From positions 1 through 48,713 of IMG/VR virus record IMGVR_UViG_3300035698_003393: a DNA stretch of 48,713 nucleotides; one strand, given 5' to 3'. The notes below the pieces were generated by a model. The model had not been told where the DNA came from. It searched no databases and was given only the letters and a program-made list of their open reading frames with translations. Shown in pieces: positions 39,358 to 47,946 of the stretch. This DNA is from a virus. Each line of letters begins with the position of its first letter. Position 1 is the first letter of the stretch. The position numbers were made by a program, and so were the translations under genes.

Positions 39358-40377
39358 TTAGTTAGCAGGTGAGTCGAGAAGATCATTGATCTCAGTGAGT
39401 GCGATATCACGAACTTCAGCCCACTGTGCATCAGTGACAGCCTCCAGCTGGTCATCACTTTTCAGATCACCAACAACAGCGAATACTGAATTACGATAGG
39501 CTTCTTCAGCAACACCCTCACCGAGTCCAGCATTCTCACGTGCTTCCACCATCGCATCCCAGGCCTCAGTATGAGTACAGGCGGCAACGTCTTCGTCTTC
39601 AGCAGGACTCTTCTTGCCACTGACAGCGGGAGGACCAGTCTTCTTCCCGGCTTTCTTGGCAGCAGCACTGGCTTCACGTTTGTCCTTAGCGGCTTGACGT
39701 TTGGCAACCTTGGCTTGCTCACGTGCATCACGTTCTTCAGCATCAGCAGCAACATGTGCATCAACATCTGCATTTGCTTGGACTTTATCCTTTGTGGATG
39801 CACCAGGTCTCAGTTTCTTACCTGCTACTGGTTTTGTCGGAGGGGTTTTCTTACCTCCAGCCTTATTACTCTTGGCCGCAGTTGGTTTCTTTTTACCAGC
39901 AAGTACAGCACCAAACATCTTATCCAGATCCTTGACGGCATCGGCATCCAACTGTCTCAGCTCACGGGTTGGTGGTGCGTCGAAGAGATAGACACCTTGG
40001 AGTTTGTAGTCAAACTTGGCTTGCTCATAGTCATCCTCGACCATGCGGAACTGCAAGGGGTATCCATCACCTTGTCCGATTGCTGCAAGAATATTTTGCA
40101 GTGTGGCGAACGATGCACCATCCCATTCAAACACATCCTTGACATTGTCATAGGAGAATGTCGTAATAGCATCGCCATCCTTCTGGCCCATCAAGCACAG
40201 GTAGCCAGTGCAACCCATCTCGTAGTCCCATTCCTTCCATTCAGCTTCGGCCTCATCATACAGTTCAGTAGCCACGACCTTCAGCACAACCTGGGGAAAA
40301 CCATTCGTTGTCTGACCAAGTGTACCATCAACTGCTACTCCACGAAACAAACCAGCTCTGTCAAATTTTTCACTCAT
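39358..40377 (-). CDS. Putative single-stranded DNA-binding protein
   Basis: A 339-residue protein starting MSEKFDRAGLFRGVAVDGTLGQ. The first about 150 residues are a beta-rich domain like phage single-strand-binding proteins found next to Sak4 ATPases. The middle (about 160-250) is Lys/Ala-rich and disordered, with a GKKTGPPAVSGKK segment. The final part is acidic, as in many SSB tails that recruit partners. Identification rests on position and domain order, not on a proven motif. Confidence 0.6.
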   Translation of the reverse strand: MSEKFDRAGLFRGVAVDGTLGQTTNGFPQVVLKVVATELYDEAEAEWKEWDYEMGCTGYLCLMGQKDGDAITTFSYDNVKDVFEWDGASFATLQNILAAIGQGDGYPLQFRMVEDDYEQAKFDYKLQGVYLFDAPPTRELRQLDADAVKDLDKMFGAVLAGKKKPTAAKSNKAGGKKTPPTKPVAGKKLRPGASTKDKVQANADVDAHVAADAEERDAREQAKVAKRQAAKDKREASAAAKKAGKKTGPPAVSGKKSPAEDEDVAACTHTEAWDAMVEARENAGLGEGVAEEAYRNSVFAVVGDLKSDDQLEAVTDAQWAEVRDIALTEINDLLDSPAN

Positions 40378-40395
40378 AGTAATGTGTTACCCTTC

Positions 40396-40683
40396 TTAAT
40401 TATTAAGCTCTTCATATTTGTTGAACACAGCCATCTCAAGATAGTTGTGAAATGTAGTGCCCCCAATTACTTTGAGGAAATCTGGCACTACCGTCCCCTG
40501 AATAAAGTCATCCCTGTCCTGCGATTCCATCAATCCTTTTTTAACTTTCGTTTCTGCAACCTCAGCTAGAAATACTAGCCTGGACACATGAAGTGAAAGT
40601 GCTTTCTTTGCTCCGTCACCGTGGCACCATTTGGTTTTAAGTCCTGAGCCACACTCGCACGGTTTGTTACGTCCATTAGGCAT
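40396..40683 (-). CDS. SEC-C motif zinc protein
   Basis: A 95-residue protein starting MPNGRNKPCECGSGLKTKWCHGD behind GGGGAGGACTACG. CxCGSG...KWCHG is the SEC-C zinc-binding motif known from the end of SecA. The rest is a helical segment (VKKGLMESQDRDDF ...). It overlaps the stop of the Sak4-like gene by eight bases. In phages such domains are usually unattached. A role in protein contacts is likely. Confidence 0.8.
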   Translation of the reverse strand: MPNGRNKPCECGSGLKTKWCHGDGAKKALSLHVSRLVFLAEVAETKVKKGLMESQDRDDFIQGTVVPDFLKVIGGTTFHNYLEMAVFNKYEELNN

Positions 40684-41617
40684 CGTAGTCCTCCCCAAAC
40701 AATTCAATCCATAGCGAGTCATCGTCTGGTGTTGCGAAGGATATGACTCTTGTGTCGATGTCAAGGGTTCTGGATTTAGCCATGAACCCCACTTCCGGGT
40801 GTACGAAAACAGCATATCCATCACCGATTGCGGAAGCTTTTTTCTTCTTAGAATTAATCGACAACCCTTCGTGGTCGATCTTGAATACATGGTCACACCA
40901 CCCACACCACTTGTTACACACATTGGCATTGTTCCTTACTTGAAGTTCAGGACAAGCACGTCGGTAGTCGCCACCGTCCATGTTCTCTAATGCCTGGTGA
41001 CATATGATTATGATGTTTTTACCACGACGAACCAACTCATCAAACTCGCCGAGGGGATGCATCATTGTATCAAATATGTGGCGGTATCCCTTACCCCAGC
41101 CATACTCTTCCAGCTGTGTCACCCATCCATCAGGTCCCTTGATGGTGTCCATCACTGTATCACAGGCCAGTTCTTCAAGGCGTGTCCCTGTGTCTACCAC
41201 GATGGTATCGTACGGGTCGAACTTATCATACTGTGACAGCACGTTGATCACTTGTGAGAAGGTAGACAGTACCTTGCCAGTTTCGTCCATGACAACCTGT
41301 GGCCGTTCGCCTGTCTTTGGGTGCCTTAGATGTCTAGCACCATCATCCAGGCCGATGAACACAGGATTGGGTGCCATCATAGCTAGGGTTGATTTGCCCA
41401 TGCCTGGAGGAGCATACAGCATAATCTTTTGCCCTTCAGCTGAGGCATCCCATGCACCCATATTGAAACTCATCGGGGCCGCTTTCTCTTTGCTCTTCTT
41501 ACCCTTGCTAGGCGGTGCGGCAGTTGGCTTGGGTGGTCCAGGCCTGGGCTTCACATTACTTTTTGCCTTACCCCTTTTTGTTGGAGGCGGCAGTGGTCTT
41601 TTTAATGCTGGAGGCAT
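40676..41617 (-). CDS. Sak4-like RecA-fold ATPase (annealing/recombination)
   Basis: A 313-residue protein starting MPPALKRPLPPPTKRGKAK behind AGAAAGGAAATCC. The first about 50 residues are Pro/Lys-rich and include RPGPPKPTAAPP. Then a RecA-type core: Walker A APPGMGKSTLAMM, Walker B DTIVVDTGTRLEE, and a conserved His/Gln-type segment IIICHQALENM. Sak4 proteins assist single-strand annealing together with the phage SSB, encoded next. The 5' end overlaps the nuclease gene by 50 bases. Confidence 0.82.
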   Translation of the reverse strand: MPPALKRPLPPPTKRGKAKSNVKPRPGPPKPTAAPPSKGKKSKEKAAPMSFNMGAWDASAEGQKIMLYAPPGMGKSTLAMMAPNPVFIGLDDGARHLRHPKTGERPQVVMDETGKVLSTFSQVINVLSQYDKFDPYDTIVVDTGTRLEELACDTVMDTIKGPDGWVTQLEEYGWGKGYRHIFDTMMHPLGEFDELVRRGKNIIIICHQALENMDGGDYRRACPELQVRNNANVCNKWCGWCDHVFKIDHEGLSINSKKKKASAIGDGYAVFVHPEVGFMAKSRTLDIDTRVISFATPDDDSLWIELFGEDYDA

Positions 41618-42842
41618 TAGGATTTCCTTTCTCATGGAAGATACATTTATATCCAGTGGGCACATCATCTTGCCCAACTGACAGGTCCTCATAGCAGATC
41701 GTTCTGCTGTCGCATCCACCATAATCATCACACGTTGATGAGTCTTGGTAGAAACAATCCATTGAGATCATGTGACGCATGGTTCGTGTCACTCTAACCA
41801 TCTGTTGCTCGAACTTGGCAAGGTCCTGTGTTGTCCTTGTAATCTCACGTCGAGCAAAGTATTTGTCCGGGTCCGTGGTCATGTCTTGCATGAGTCTGGC
41901 CCCAAACATTCTCTGGGTTTCTTGAATCTGACAGCCCGTGCCCTTGGCATTGGGGTACCTCGGTGTCTCCTCACCGTTTATCTTAATAATATTCTCGTCA
42001 GCTGTTGCTTCAACTTCGAACTGTTCATCACAGTACATGCCTGATGTGATCAGCTCCTTGGCCAGTGCTGCTGTTAGCTTCTTCGGCTTCGACTTTGGTT
42101 TTCTCCACACGTCATAGTACACAGTAGTGACAGGTGCATCAGTCTCCTTTACTTTGAACCGTCGAAGCTCACCCTTGGCCTGCATGTCACGTAATGCCCA
42201 AGGGTACAACGTAGTCTGAGGATCGAACCGCAGCTTGTTCCAGAACAATGAGTCAACACCGATGTCTTGTGACGTTGACTTGTGCTCCATCATACTAAGC
42301 TTTTTGCTCTTCAGCTTTAGAAGCTTGTCTATTACACCGACAACATTTACACGGGCAAAAGGATTGCCAGTCACTGAATTGATAAGTTGTGTATCAAATC
42401 TCAATTCACATGCCAGCACCTTTGCGATTGCGTCATCATCTTGCCACCGCCAGGCATATGCAGCCAGGCTGTATAGTATTATGGTGCGTTTCGTTTCCAT
42501 CTTAGTGACAGCATCCTGTGATAACGAACCATAGGTACTGTACTTGTACACAACCATTCGGGTACATACTTCCATCGGTGTACCCACCATGAAGGTTGTG
42601 CCCTGACAAAAATAACAATCCGGGTCAGCCTTGCTCTTATCTGCACAGTGTTCACATACTGATTCTTCAGGGAAGCTTAGTATCTCTACCCCCCTATGCC
42701 ACACACCACCATCATACAGTGCTTCAGCCTGCTGCTCAGGACGTATGCCCCATAGGTAAGCGATCATCCATGCCCAAGGGCATCGCTTAAAACAGGCGAT
42801 AGCTGAGTGTGATAGCTTAATCCACGGCGGTTTCTTACCCAT
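41568..42842 (-). CDS. RecB/Cas4-like PD-(D/E)XK nuclease
   Basis: A 424-residue protein starting MGKKPPWIKLSHSAIACFKRCP behind AAGGAGACAATAGCG. The opening (SHSAIACFKRCPWAW) is the first Cys-containing motif of Cas4/AddB-type nucleases, followed by the GGVWHRG-type His, a CEHCADKSK...CYFC zinc-like insertion, the catalytic E-x-K (LSMMEHKS), and a C-terminal cysteine cluster (about 380-410) likely to bind a 4Fe-4S cluster. It would process DNA ends for the Sak4/SSB recombination pair. Confidence 0.85.
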   Translation of the reverse strand: MGKKPPWIKLSHSAIACFKRCPWAWMIAYLWGIRPEQQAEALYDGGVWHRGVEILSFPEESVCEHCADKSKADPDCYFCQGTTFMVGTPMEVCTRMVVYKYSTYGSLSQDAVTKMETKRTIILYSLAAYAWRWQDDDAIAKVLACELRFDTQLINSVTGNPFARVNVVGVIDKLLKLKSKKLSMMEHKSTSQDIGVDSLFWNKLRFDPQTTLYPWALRDMQAKGELRRFKVKETDAPVTTVYYDVWRKPKSKPKKLTAALAKELITSGMYCDEQFEVEATADENIIKINGEETPRYPNAKGTGCQIQETQRMFGARLMQDMTTDPDKYFARREITRTTQDLAKFEQQMVRVTRTMRHMISMDCFYQDSSTCDDYGGCDSRTICYEDLSVGQDDVPTGYKCIFHEKGNPNASSIKKTTAASNKKG

Positions 42843-43020
42843 CGCTATTGTCTCCTTGATATTCAAATTCTGGTACGCTAAATAACTTACCGCATTCAGG
42901 TACGTTCTGGCATGAATAGGTTTCACTCACATAGTAATCCCCACCACATTGCCCGTTCCTGCATGTCACATTATATGCACCGCAAAATGGACAGTGCAGT
43001 TCTACATGAGTGCCCTTCAA
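42835..43020 (-). CDS. Small zinc-ribbon protein (TTG start)
   Basis: A 61-residue protein starting at TTG behind AGGAGGTGACATA: MKGTHVELHCPFCGAYNVTCRNG. CPFCG plus TCRNGQC and a second pair (SCQNVPECG) suggest two zinc sites. Its end overlaps the nuclease start by eight bases. Alternative ATG starts in frame lie too far inside. Confidence 0.65.
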   Translation of the reverse strand: MKGTHVELHCPFCGAYNVTCRNGQCGGDYYVSETYSCQNVPECGKLFSVPEFEYQGDNSDG

Positions 43021-43024
43021 TATG

Positions 43025-43528
43025 TCACCTCCTAAATTTAATGTTTTGGGCTGCTACCTCCTTAGTGAGATACTCCCAGCCATTTTCGTAATACCATTTC
43101 AGTTCGGGTACTCCATGTACCACAACAAATATTGCATTGTCATCCCAGCAATCATTGAATCTATCTTGCTGATCCTTACTGAGCCTGCCGCCTGCACCTC
43201 TCTTTAATTCAATTTCAATGTGCCTGCCACTGTCCTTCAGCCAGCCAAGATAGTCACTACCCCCCTTGATACCATAGGCACCATAGTTGGGGCTGTGCTC
43301 GAACTTCCCTTCGCCATTGTTAAGCCGCTTCATTACGCAACCGTAGCGTCTGAACAGGGGTTCTACTGCATTATCGACTGCACTTTCTGGCACATCAATG
43401 CAAGGCAAGAATGGTTTCGTCGGCACTGCACCGTCAAATGCTACCCGTGGGGTCTTGCCCTGTTTGATCAGGTTCAGTCCCAGTGCCAGTCTCTCGTTCT
43501 GCCACGCTTTACTTATACGTTTAGCCAT
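43025..43528 (-). CDS. VRR-NUC-like PD-(D/E)XK nuclease
   Basis: A 167-residue protein starting MAKRISKAWQNERLALGLNL. The core GGSDYLGWLKDSGRHIEIELKRGAGGRLSKDQQDRFND has the D...E-x-K catalytic pattern of the VRR-NUC family (Holliday-junction-type or nicking nucleases in phage). It lies directly after the polymerase gene, where junction resolution would be useful. Substrate unknown. Confidence 0.8.
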   Translation of the reverse strand: MAKRISKAWQNERLALGLNLIKQGKTPRVAFDGAVPTKPFLPCIDVPESAVDNAVEPLFRRYGCVMKRLNNGEGKFEHSPNYGAYGIKGGSDYLGWLKDSGRHIEIELKRGAGGRLSKDQQDRFNDCWDDNAIFVVVHGVPELKWYYENGWEYLTKEVAAQNIKFRR

Positions 43529-43534
43529 AACACC

Positions 43535-45649
43535 TCATTTCTTATAGTGCTCGCTGGTTTCACCCTCAACATCAATCGGCATGCCCTTGGCCCACTTAGG
43601 TACTTCACGCATTACTGCCATAAGCAATGCAAGCTTGGCTGCACCACATTCTACCAGACTCATGCTTACGATCTCATCATGCACAGTCAGTAGCACAGGT
43701 AAGCCCTCTTCTTTGCAGCGTAGCATCCAGAAGCAGATGAGGTCACGGCAAAAGGACTGTATAATATTCTCAGTCAGTGTCCCACCCCATAGCTTACCGT
43801 GCCGATACTTCAGGCCGCTTGGTGTACACACTGCATTGCGATATCGCAACCGCCTACCTGATGGCAGCTTGATGAAGGTTGTCGTACCATCACGGGTGAA
43901 CTCAAGGCATAGCATAGTACCAGGTATCAACAGCTTCTTAACGCCGCCGTACCTAGTGACTGATGTGAACTTGCCCTCTACCAGTGACCAGAACTTGACG
44001 ATCTTTTTGTACTTGTTACGGTACGTATTGATAACCTTCTTACAGAACGCTGCGTCATACTCACCTGACTCAAACCTAGGCAGCAGCTCATCATTCTCAA
44101 GGCACGTGCCATGAAATCTCTCATCACCCATGCCGTAGCCACCACCAAGGATTCCACCTTTTCCAAAGTCACGTTGTCCCTTCACCTTATCCTTGTGACC
44201 TTTGTATTCTTCTTTCTGATCACGCCACTTGAACACAGGTGTACCAAACAACGATTCAGCAAAGCTGGAGTACACGTCACCACCTGTAGCGAACAGATGA
44301 ACCAACTCTTTCTCCCCTGCCATCCAGGCTAAACCACGTGCTTCTATCTGGGCTGAGTCAGCAATCAATAATACTTGACCCTTCGGAGCACGGAACAGGT
44401 GACGTACTAGTCCAAGCAGCTTAGATGCTGCTGTCTTACCCAGCTTCGCCATGTTCTGCGGGTTGATACCTTGTGTACCTGACCACCTGTGGGTATGAGC
44501 ACCACAGTATTTCAATGGTATCCATATCAATCCACCCAATGCCTTAGCCTGATCGACCAGCACCTGAAAGCGTTTGATATGCAGTGGCCAGGATTTCTCA
44601 GCCATACGTGCCTTAATTAATTCACGCACCAGCCGGACTGGATGAACCTGCAACCATTTGCACCCTTGGTCTTTCTTCGAGCAAGCCAGGATCTTTCCAT
44701 CCCCGGTTATCGGAAGCATATTCTTACTTGGCTTGCCCTTCTTTAGTGGTAGCTTCTGCCATGGAGGTAACATACTCCGTAATTTCTTAGCGAATTCAAT
44801 ACCACTGCGTAACATCTCAGCACTGTAGTCACCAATATCTAGCTCACGTTGCTCGGACATAGCTAGGATGGTATCAATGGCGAGGTCATGATCGAACACA
44901 AACTTAGGATCGAGGTACATCTGGTGTGTCATGTTAGCAATCACCAGCTCCTCACCTGGCACGTCCAGATAGGGGAAGAAGTAATCAAACACAACACACT
45001 GCGTTTCAATGTCACGCTTGGTGTACTTAATGTGTGCCAACCACAACTCTGATGTGGCATGTATGTCCTCTAAGTGCTTGCCTTTGAATTGTACCGTCTG
45101 TCCCTTGGGCGGAGCACCAATCATGTCGGCTACCTTACCCAAGCTCTGTTCCATACGAGCATCATAGTACCTGGTAAGATCCTCAATATCAATGACATAC
45201 TTGGGCGTGATACCGAACACCAACTTCAGTATCATCATATCGAACTTGCAGTTCTTTGCGACCCATACCACGTTGTCATTATCCTGCTTGCTAATAATTG
45301 CAAGTTCGCTGGCTTGGTAGTAGCTAGGCGTACTCCAACCATCAGCCGGGTGCCACCAGGCCATCCCAGCAGCTGACAACTCAAATCGTTCATCAGTTAT
45401 GTAGATTGGGTATGTCATTCTGCTTAGACCATAGTCCTTATCATAGTAACATTCAAAGTCCACCATCACCATCGTCGTCGGGAACTGTGCTCCCTCCAGT
45501 GCCGTTTGAATCGTCTTCAACAGAGTCAAGTCCAGCTCCGAATGTGAAGTCTTCGTCAACGATGACGATGTCGTGGCTTTCTCCTCTGGCTTCGGCCCCA
45601 CATCCCAGGGAGGGGGGGCCTGCTTTTTTATCAGATTCGGTGGTCCCAT
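43535..45649 (-). CDS. polA: Family A DNA polymerase with 3'-5' exonuclease
   Basis: A 704-residue protein. Exonuclease motifs: VDFECYYD (Asp64, Glu66), NCKFDM (Asp137), YTKRDIETQ (Asp213). Polymerase motifs: A at LLIADSAQIEAR (Asp431), B as RDFGKGGILGGGYG (Arg493, Lys497, Tyr505), C at TVHDE (657-659). The residue equal to E. coli Phe762 is Leu501. The first 58 residues precede the exonuclease, are Pro-rich (MGPPNLIKKQAPPPW) and overlap the upstream gene in another frame; AAGGAG seven bases before the ATG supports this long start. It is the phage replicase, working with the primase-helicase. Confidence 0.93.
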   Translation of the reverse strand: MGPPNLIKKQAPPPWDVGPKPEEKATTSSSLTKTSHSELDLTLLKTIQTALEGAQFPTTMVMVDFECYYDKDYGLSRMTYPIYITDERFELSAAGMAWWHPADGWSTPSYYQASELAIISKQDNDNVVWVAKNCKFDMMILKLVFGITPKYVIDIEDLTRYYDARMEQSLGKVADMIGAPPKGQTVQFKGKHLEDIHATSELWLAHIKYTKRDIETQCVVFDYFFPYLDVPGEELVIANMTHQMYLDPKFVFDHDLAIDTILAMSEQRELDIGDYSAEMLRSGIEFAKKLRSMLPPWQKLPLKKGKPSKNMLPITGDGKILACSKKDQGCKWLQVHPVRLVRELIKARMAEKSWPLHIKRFQVLVDQAKALGGLIWIPLKYCGAHTHRWSGTQGINPQNMAKLGKTAASKLLGLVRHLFRAPKGQVLLIADSAQIEARGLAWMAGEKELVHLFATGGDVYSSFAESLFGTPVFKWRDQKEEYKGHKDKVKGQRDFGKGGILGGGYGMGDERFHGTCLENDELLPRFESGEYDAAFCKKVINTYRNKYKKIVKFWSLVEGKFTSVTRYGGVKKLLIPGTMLCLEFTRDGTTTFIKLPSGRRLRYRNAVCTPSGLKYRHGKLWGGTLTENIIQSFCRDLICFWMLRCKEEGLPVLLTVHDEIVSMSLVECGAAKLALLMAVMREVPKWAKGMPIDVEGETSEHYKK

Positions 45650-46133
45650 CAGCCAGCTCCTTTCCGTCAGCTTCTATTTTCCAGCCATGCACCATGTCAC
45701 CTGTTACATGCAAGGACTCAGCATGTAATTGCCATAGTAACCAGACATCTAGAATGCCAACAATATCAGTTTCAATTTTCAAGACCTCTTCAAATTTGTC
45801 TTGATCTTCCAGTGCCACAGCGAATTGCCAGTACTTGTAGACCACATCAGCCACTGACTCACATATAAGATGCAGCACTGTGGCCTGCTCCGGTGGATGC
45901 ACAGCCAGGTATAAGCTTCCTCGGTCGTTGCTTTTCAGGCTTAGCACACTGATATGACGCTGTACCAACTCATGAAATACAACCCGTCTTGTATGCTTAC
46001 CAAGGTACGGCAATTGTATCCCCATCAGGCTTCGAAGGGCCAATACAATACGCTGGCGGAACCTCTTGTCACGTAACTTCTGACTACCCTTTGTAAACTC
46101 GTTCCTCTTAACCGGAGGGATGTTTTCGCACAT
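45453..46133 (-). CDS. Hypothetical protein with acidic tail overlapping polymerase
   Basis: A 226-residue protein starting MCENIPPVKRNEFTKGSQKLR behind AAGGAAGACTGAAC. Helical domain to about 150, then a disordered, acidic Gly/Asp/Ser tail carrying KKAGPPSLG and ending DDDGDGG. The tail (45453-45649) is read in a second frame as the polymerase N-terminus; this 197-base overlap includes A-AAA-AAG (pol frame), a canonical -1 slip sequence. Function unknown; a polymerase partner is possible. Confidence 0.7.
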   Translation of the reverse strand: MCENIPPVKRNEFTKGSQKLRDKRFRQRIVLALRSLMGIQLPYLGKHTRRVVFHELVQRHISVLSLKSNDRGSLYLAVHPPEQATVLHLICESVADVVYKYWQFAVALEDQDKFEEVLKIETDIVGILDVWLLWQLHAESLHVTGDMVHGWKIEADGKELADGTTESDKKAGPPSLGCGAEARGESHDIVIVDEDFTFGAGLDSVEDDSNGTGGSTVPDDDGDGGL

Positions 46134-46275
46134 GTTCAGTCTTCCTTATCTGTTCAAGACGTTGCTCAAACTCAGTTAATGTCATATCTGTTTCACCGTA
46201 CTCCCATCGTAGGTCACGCTCCGCCCGGCTAACTTGTGGTAGCCGGGGTCCACTATCCTTACGCCAATTTACCAT
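46108..46275 (-). CDS. Small hypothetical protein
   Basis: A 55-residue protein starting MVNWRKDSGPRLPQVSRAERD, behind AAAGGATAAC. Charged and helical near the end (LTEFEQRLEQIRKTEHVRK). A longer frame upstream lacks a ribosome site. Its 3' part overlaps the 45453-46133 gene by 26 bases. Unknown role. Confidence 0.55.
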   Translation of the reverse strand: MVNWRKDSGPRLPQVSRAERDLRWEYGETDMTLTEFEQRLEQIRKTEHVRKHPSG

Positions 46276-46276
46276 G

Positions 46277-46975
46277 TTATCCTTTGCTGAACCGTGATTT
46301 ATGCCAGCGTTCACCGATGCCACATGGCATGATGAAGTGCTGCGGGATACCATCGAGGATCACAGCAGCTGACAGCACAGGTCGTCTACCTATGTGCTTT
46401 CCGTATGCGAACTGCCAGGCATCTACATCGATACCACATCCAGTATCAAGCCCGAAAATCCTTTTTCGTTTCTGGGTACACCATTTTATCCCTGATGCAG
46501 AGTGGATGTGACCCATCACCACTGACATAAGCTCTGTCTTAGTGGCATTGATAGCAGGATACAAACCGCCCCGGCCCGTCCCGTGAAAATAGTATACGTC
46601 ATCAATGACGACATCGTGTACCCATTTCCACTTCTTCAGGCCGAGTACTTCATTATAGTCTCGTATGTATCTGGCATTAATATTGACTGACTCAGCCAGT
46701 CGCAGCACACGCTCATCGTGGTTGCCTATGGTGACTACAGCATTCGGGAATGCCCTGTACCACTTTCGAATCTTCTGCTGTGTTAGCAGGAACTCATCAT
46801 CAGGACCAGGACAGTTCGGATTAGCAGCATGAAAACTGATACCATGGTTATCGATTATGTCACCGATAATAACTGTCTTGGTACATTTGTATTTGTTGAA
46901 CAACCATTTCAGCCAGGGTAGGTATCCTGGATGTGCTACTGGTTCATGTGGATCACCTGAGACTAGTATTTTCAC
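46277..46975 (-). CDS. Calcineurin-like metallophosphoesterase
   Basis: A 232-residue protein starting at GTG (46973-46975): MKILVSGDPHEPVAHPGY. All five motifs of the family are visible in order: SGDPHE (D-x-H), GDIIDNHG (GDxxD), GNHDE, the FHGTG His, and MGHIHS (GHxH). It would hydrolyse phosphodiesters or phosphomonoesters with two metal ions, on nucleotides, DNA or RNA; phage relatives include Mre11-type and 2',3'-cyclic phosphodiesterases. Start overlaps the upstream stop; same block as the nucleotide-acting fusion protein before it. Confidence 0.85.
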   Translation of the reverse strand: MKILVSGDPHEPVAHPGYLPWLKWLFNKYKCTKTVIIGDIIDNHGISFHAANPNCPGPDDEFLLTQQKIRKWYRAFPNAVVTIGNHDERVLRLAESVNINARYIRDYNEVLGLKKWKWVHDVVIDDVYYFHGTGRGGLYPAINATKTELMSVVMGHIHSASGIKWCTQKRKRIFGLDTGCGIDVDAWQFAYGKHIGRRPVLSAAVILDGIPQHFIMPCGIGERWHKSRFSKG

Positions 46976-47946
46976 AGCGTACCTGCTTTCTTATCAACTG
47001 CCAAACTATTTAATATTGACCGAGCTGATGTCAGGGGGCAGAATTCTGACCCATCCGACTTGTACTCGCTTACGTAGCGTGTATTTGTCCCCATGGTATG
47101 ACGATGCTCAACTAGCATGCCTCTTGACATGAACCCATCAGGGTTGAAGAACAGTGCCGCATCACAATCATCCAGAATCTTGCAATCAACCTCAAGAATA
47201 GAAGCTTCATTAATGAAGCCACTTTTGAAGGCTAGGTTTACGAACTCTTCATGATCGGCTGGTACATAGAAATCTACTGTGGGGCACGCTTCACGCATCT
47301 CAGCCACATACTGTTTCGCCAGTAGGCAGTTCGCAGCCATTTGTTCATCTGTTGCATTAATACCATACCTACCACGGATACTGTGGCTTACATACACACG
47401 CAGTGGTTCGGATTCAGGTTCTTCAGGACAGGAGCCACATACAGCAGCTACTGGATCGATTGCATAGCTTTTTGCCCAGCCGACCTTGCCAGTTGGGACA
47501 ACAGCCCTGGTCGGAGTAGGTGGTAGTAGGGGCATATTCCGGTCGGCCTGTGGATCTTCAAAATCATCATCATACTCGGGTTGCTTAGCATACTTCGGCA
47601 TATCATCCAACTCAGGTGACAGCACACCGAGTGCTATCATTTCTTCGAAGTGGATGGCGAAGCCCAGGTTTGTACGTGCTTGAGCCAAGTGATCTTCATC
47701 AGTCAACCCCATTTTGTATGCCATGATGTGACGTTCGCAGGAGGCAATACAATCACTGATCGGCATGCCCTTTTCCCAATTGCGTGTCTCGTACTTCACG
47801 GCACCCTTGCCCAGCACAACACCCTCACGTTTGGCAGTATAGGGTGAAATGAGGTCGGGCCTTGGTTTGTCACCACCCCGATCACGTACTGCACCAGTAC
47901 CGAATGTTCTACGAGCACCACTGTCTTTCAATTCATAATCATCCAT
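46972..47946 (-). CDS. dATP/dGTP diphosphohydrolase-like N-domain fused to DUF4406-like C-domain
   Basis: A 324-residue protein behind AAGGAGAAATTCTA. Residues about 20-115 match the all-helical dATP/dGTP diphosphohydrolase N-domain family (KPRPDLISPYT ... KYETRNWEKGMP ... CERHIMAYKMG). Residues about 185-310 match a nucleoside-2-deoxyribosyltransferase/DUF4406-like Rossmann domain (VYVSHSIRGRYG ... DCDAALFFNPDGFMSRGMLVEHRH). The linker (about 120-180) is Pro/Asp-rich. The two halves suggest control of the dNTP pool during replication. No PurZ or DatZ gene is present. Confidence 0.75.
   Translation of the reverse strand: MDDYELKDSGARRTFGTGAVRDRGGDKPRPDLISPYTAKREGVVLGKGAVKYETRNWEKGMPISDCIASCERHIMAYKMGLTDEDHLAQARTNLGFAIHFEEMIALGVLSPELDDMPKYAKQPEYDDDFEDPQADRNMPLLPPTPTRAVVPTGKVGWAKSYAIDPVAAVCGSCPEEPESEPLRVYVSHSIRGRYGINATDEQMAANCLLAKQYVAEMREACPTVDFYVPADHEEFVNLAFKSGFINEASILEVDCKILDDCDAALFFNPDGFMSRGMLVEHRHTMGTNTRYVSEYKSDGSEFCPLTSARSILNSLAVDKKAGTL

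Noticed and set aside
39571-40569. Long plus-strand frame opposite the SSB-like gene
   Set aside because: Antisense of a Lys/Ala-rich coding region, no ribosome site, Cys/Phe/Leu-rich; a shadow.
46972-47946. A diaminopurine (Z) genome system
   Set aside because: The diphosphohydrolase-like domain alone is not enough; no PurZ (adenylosuccinate synthetase-like) or DatZ gene is seen anywhere.
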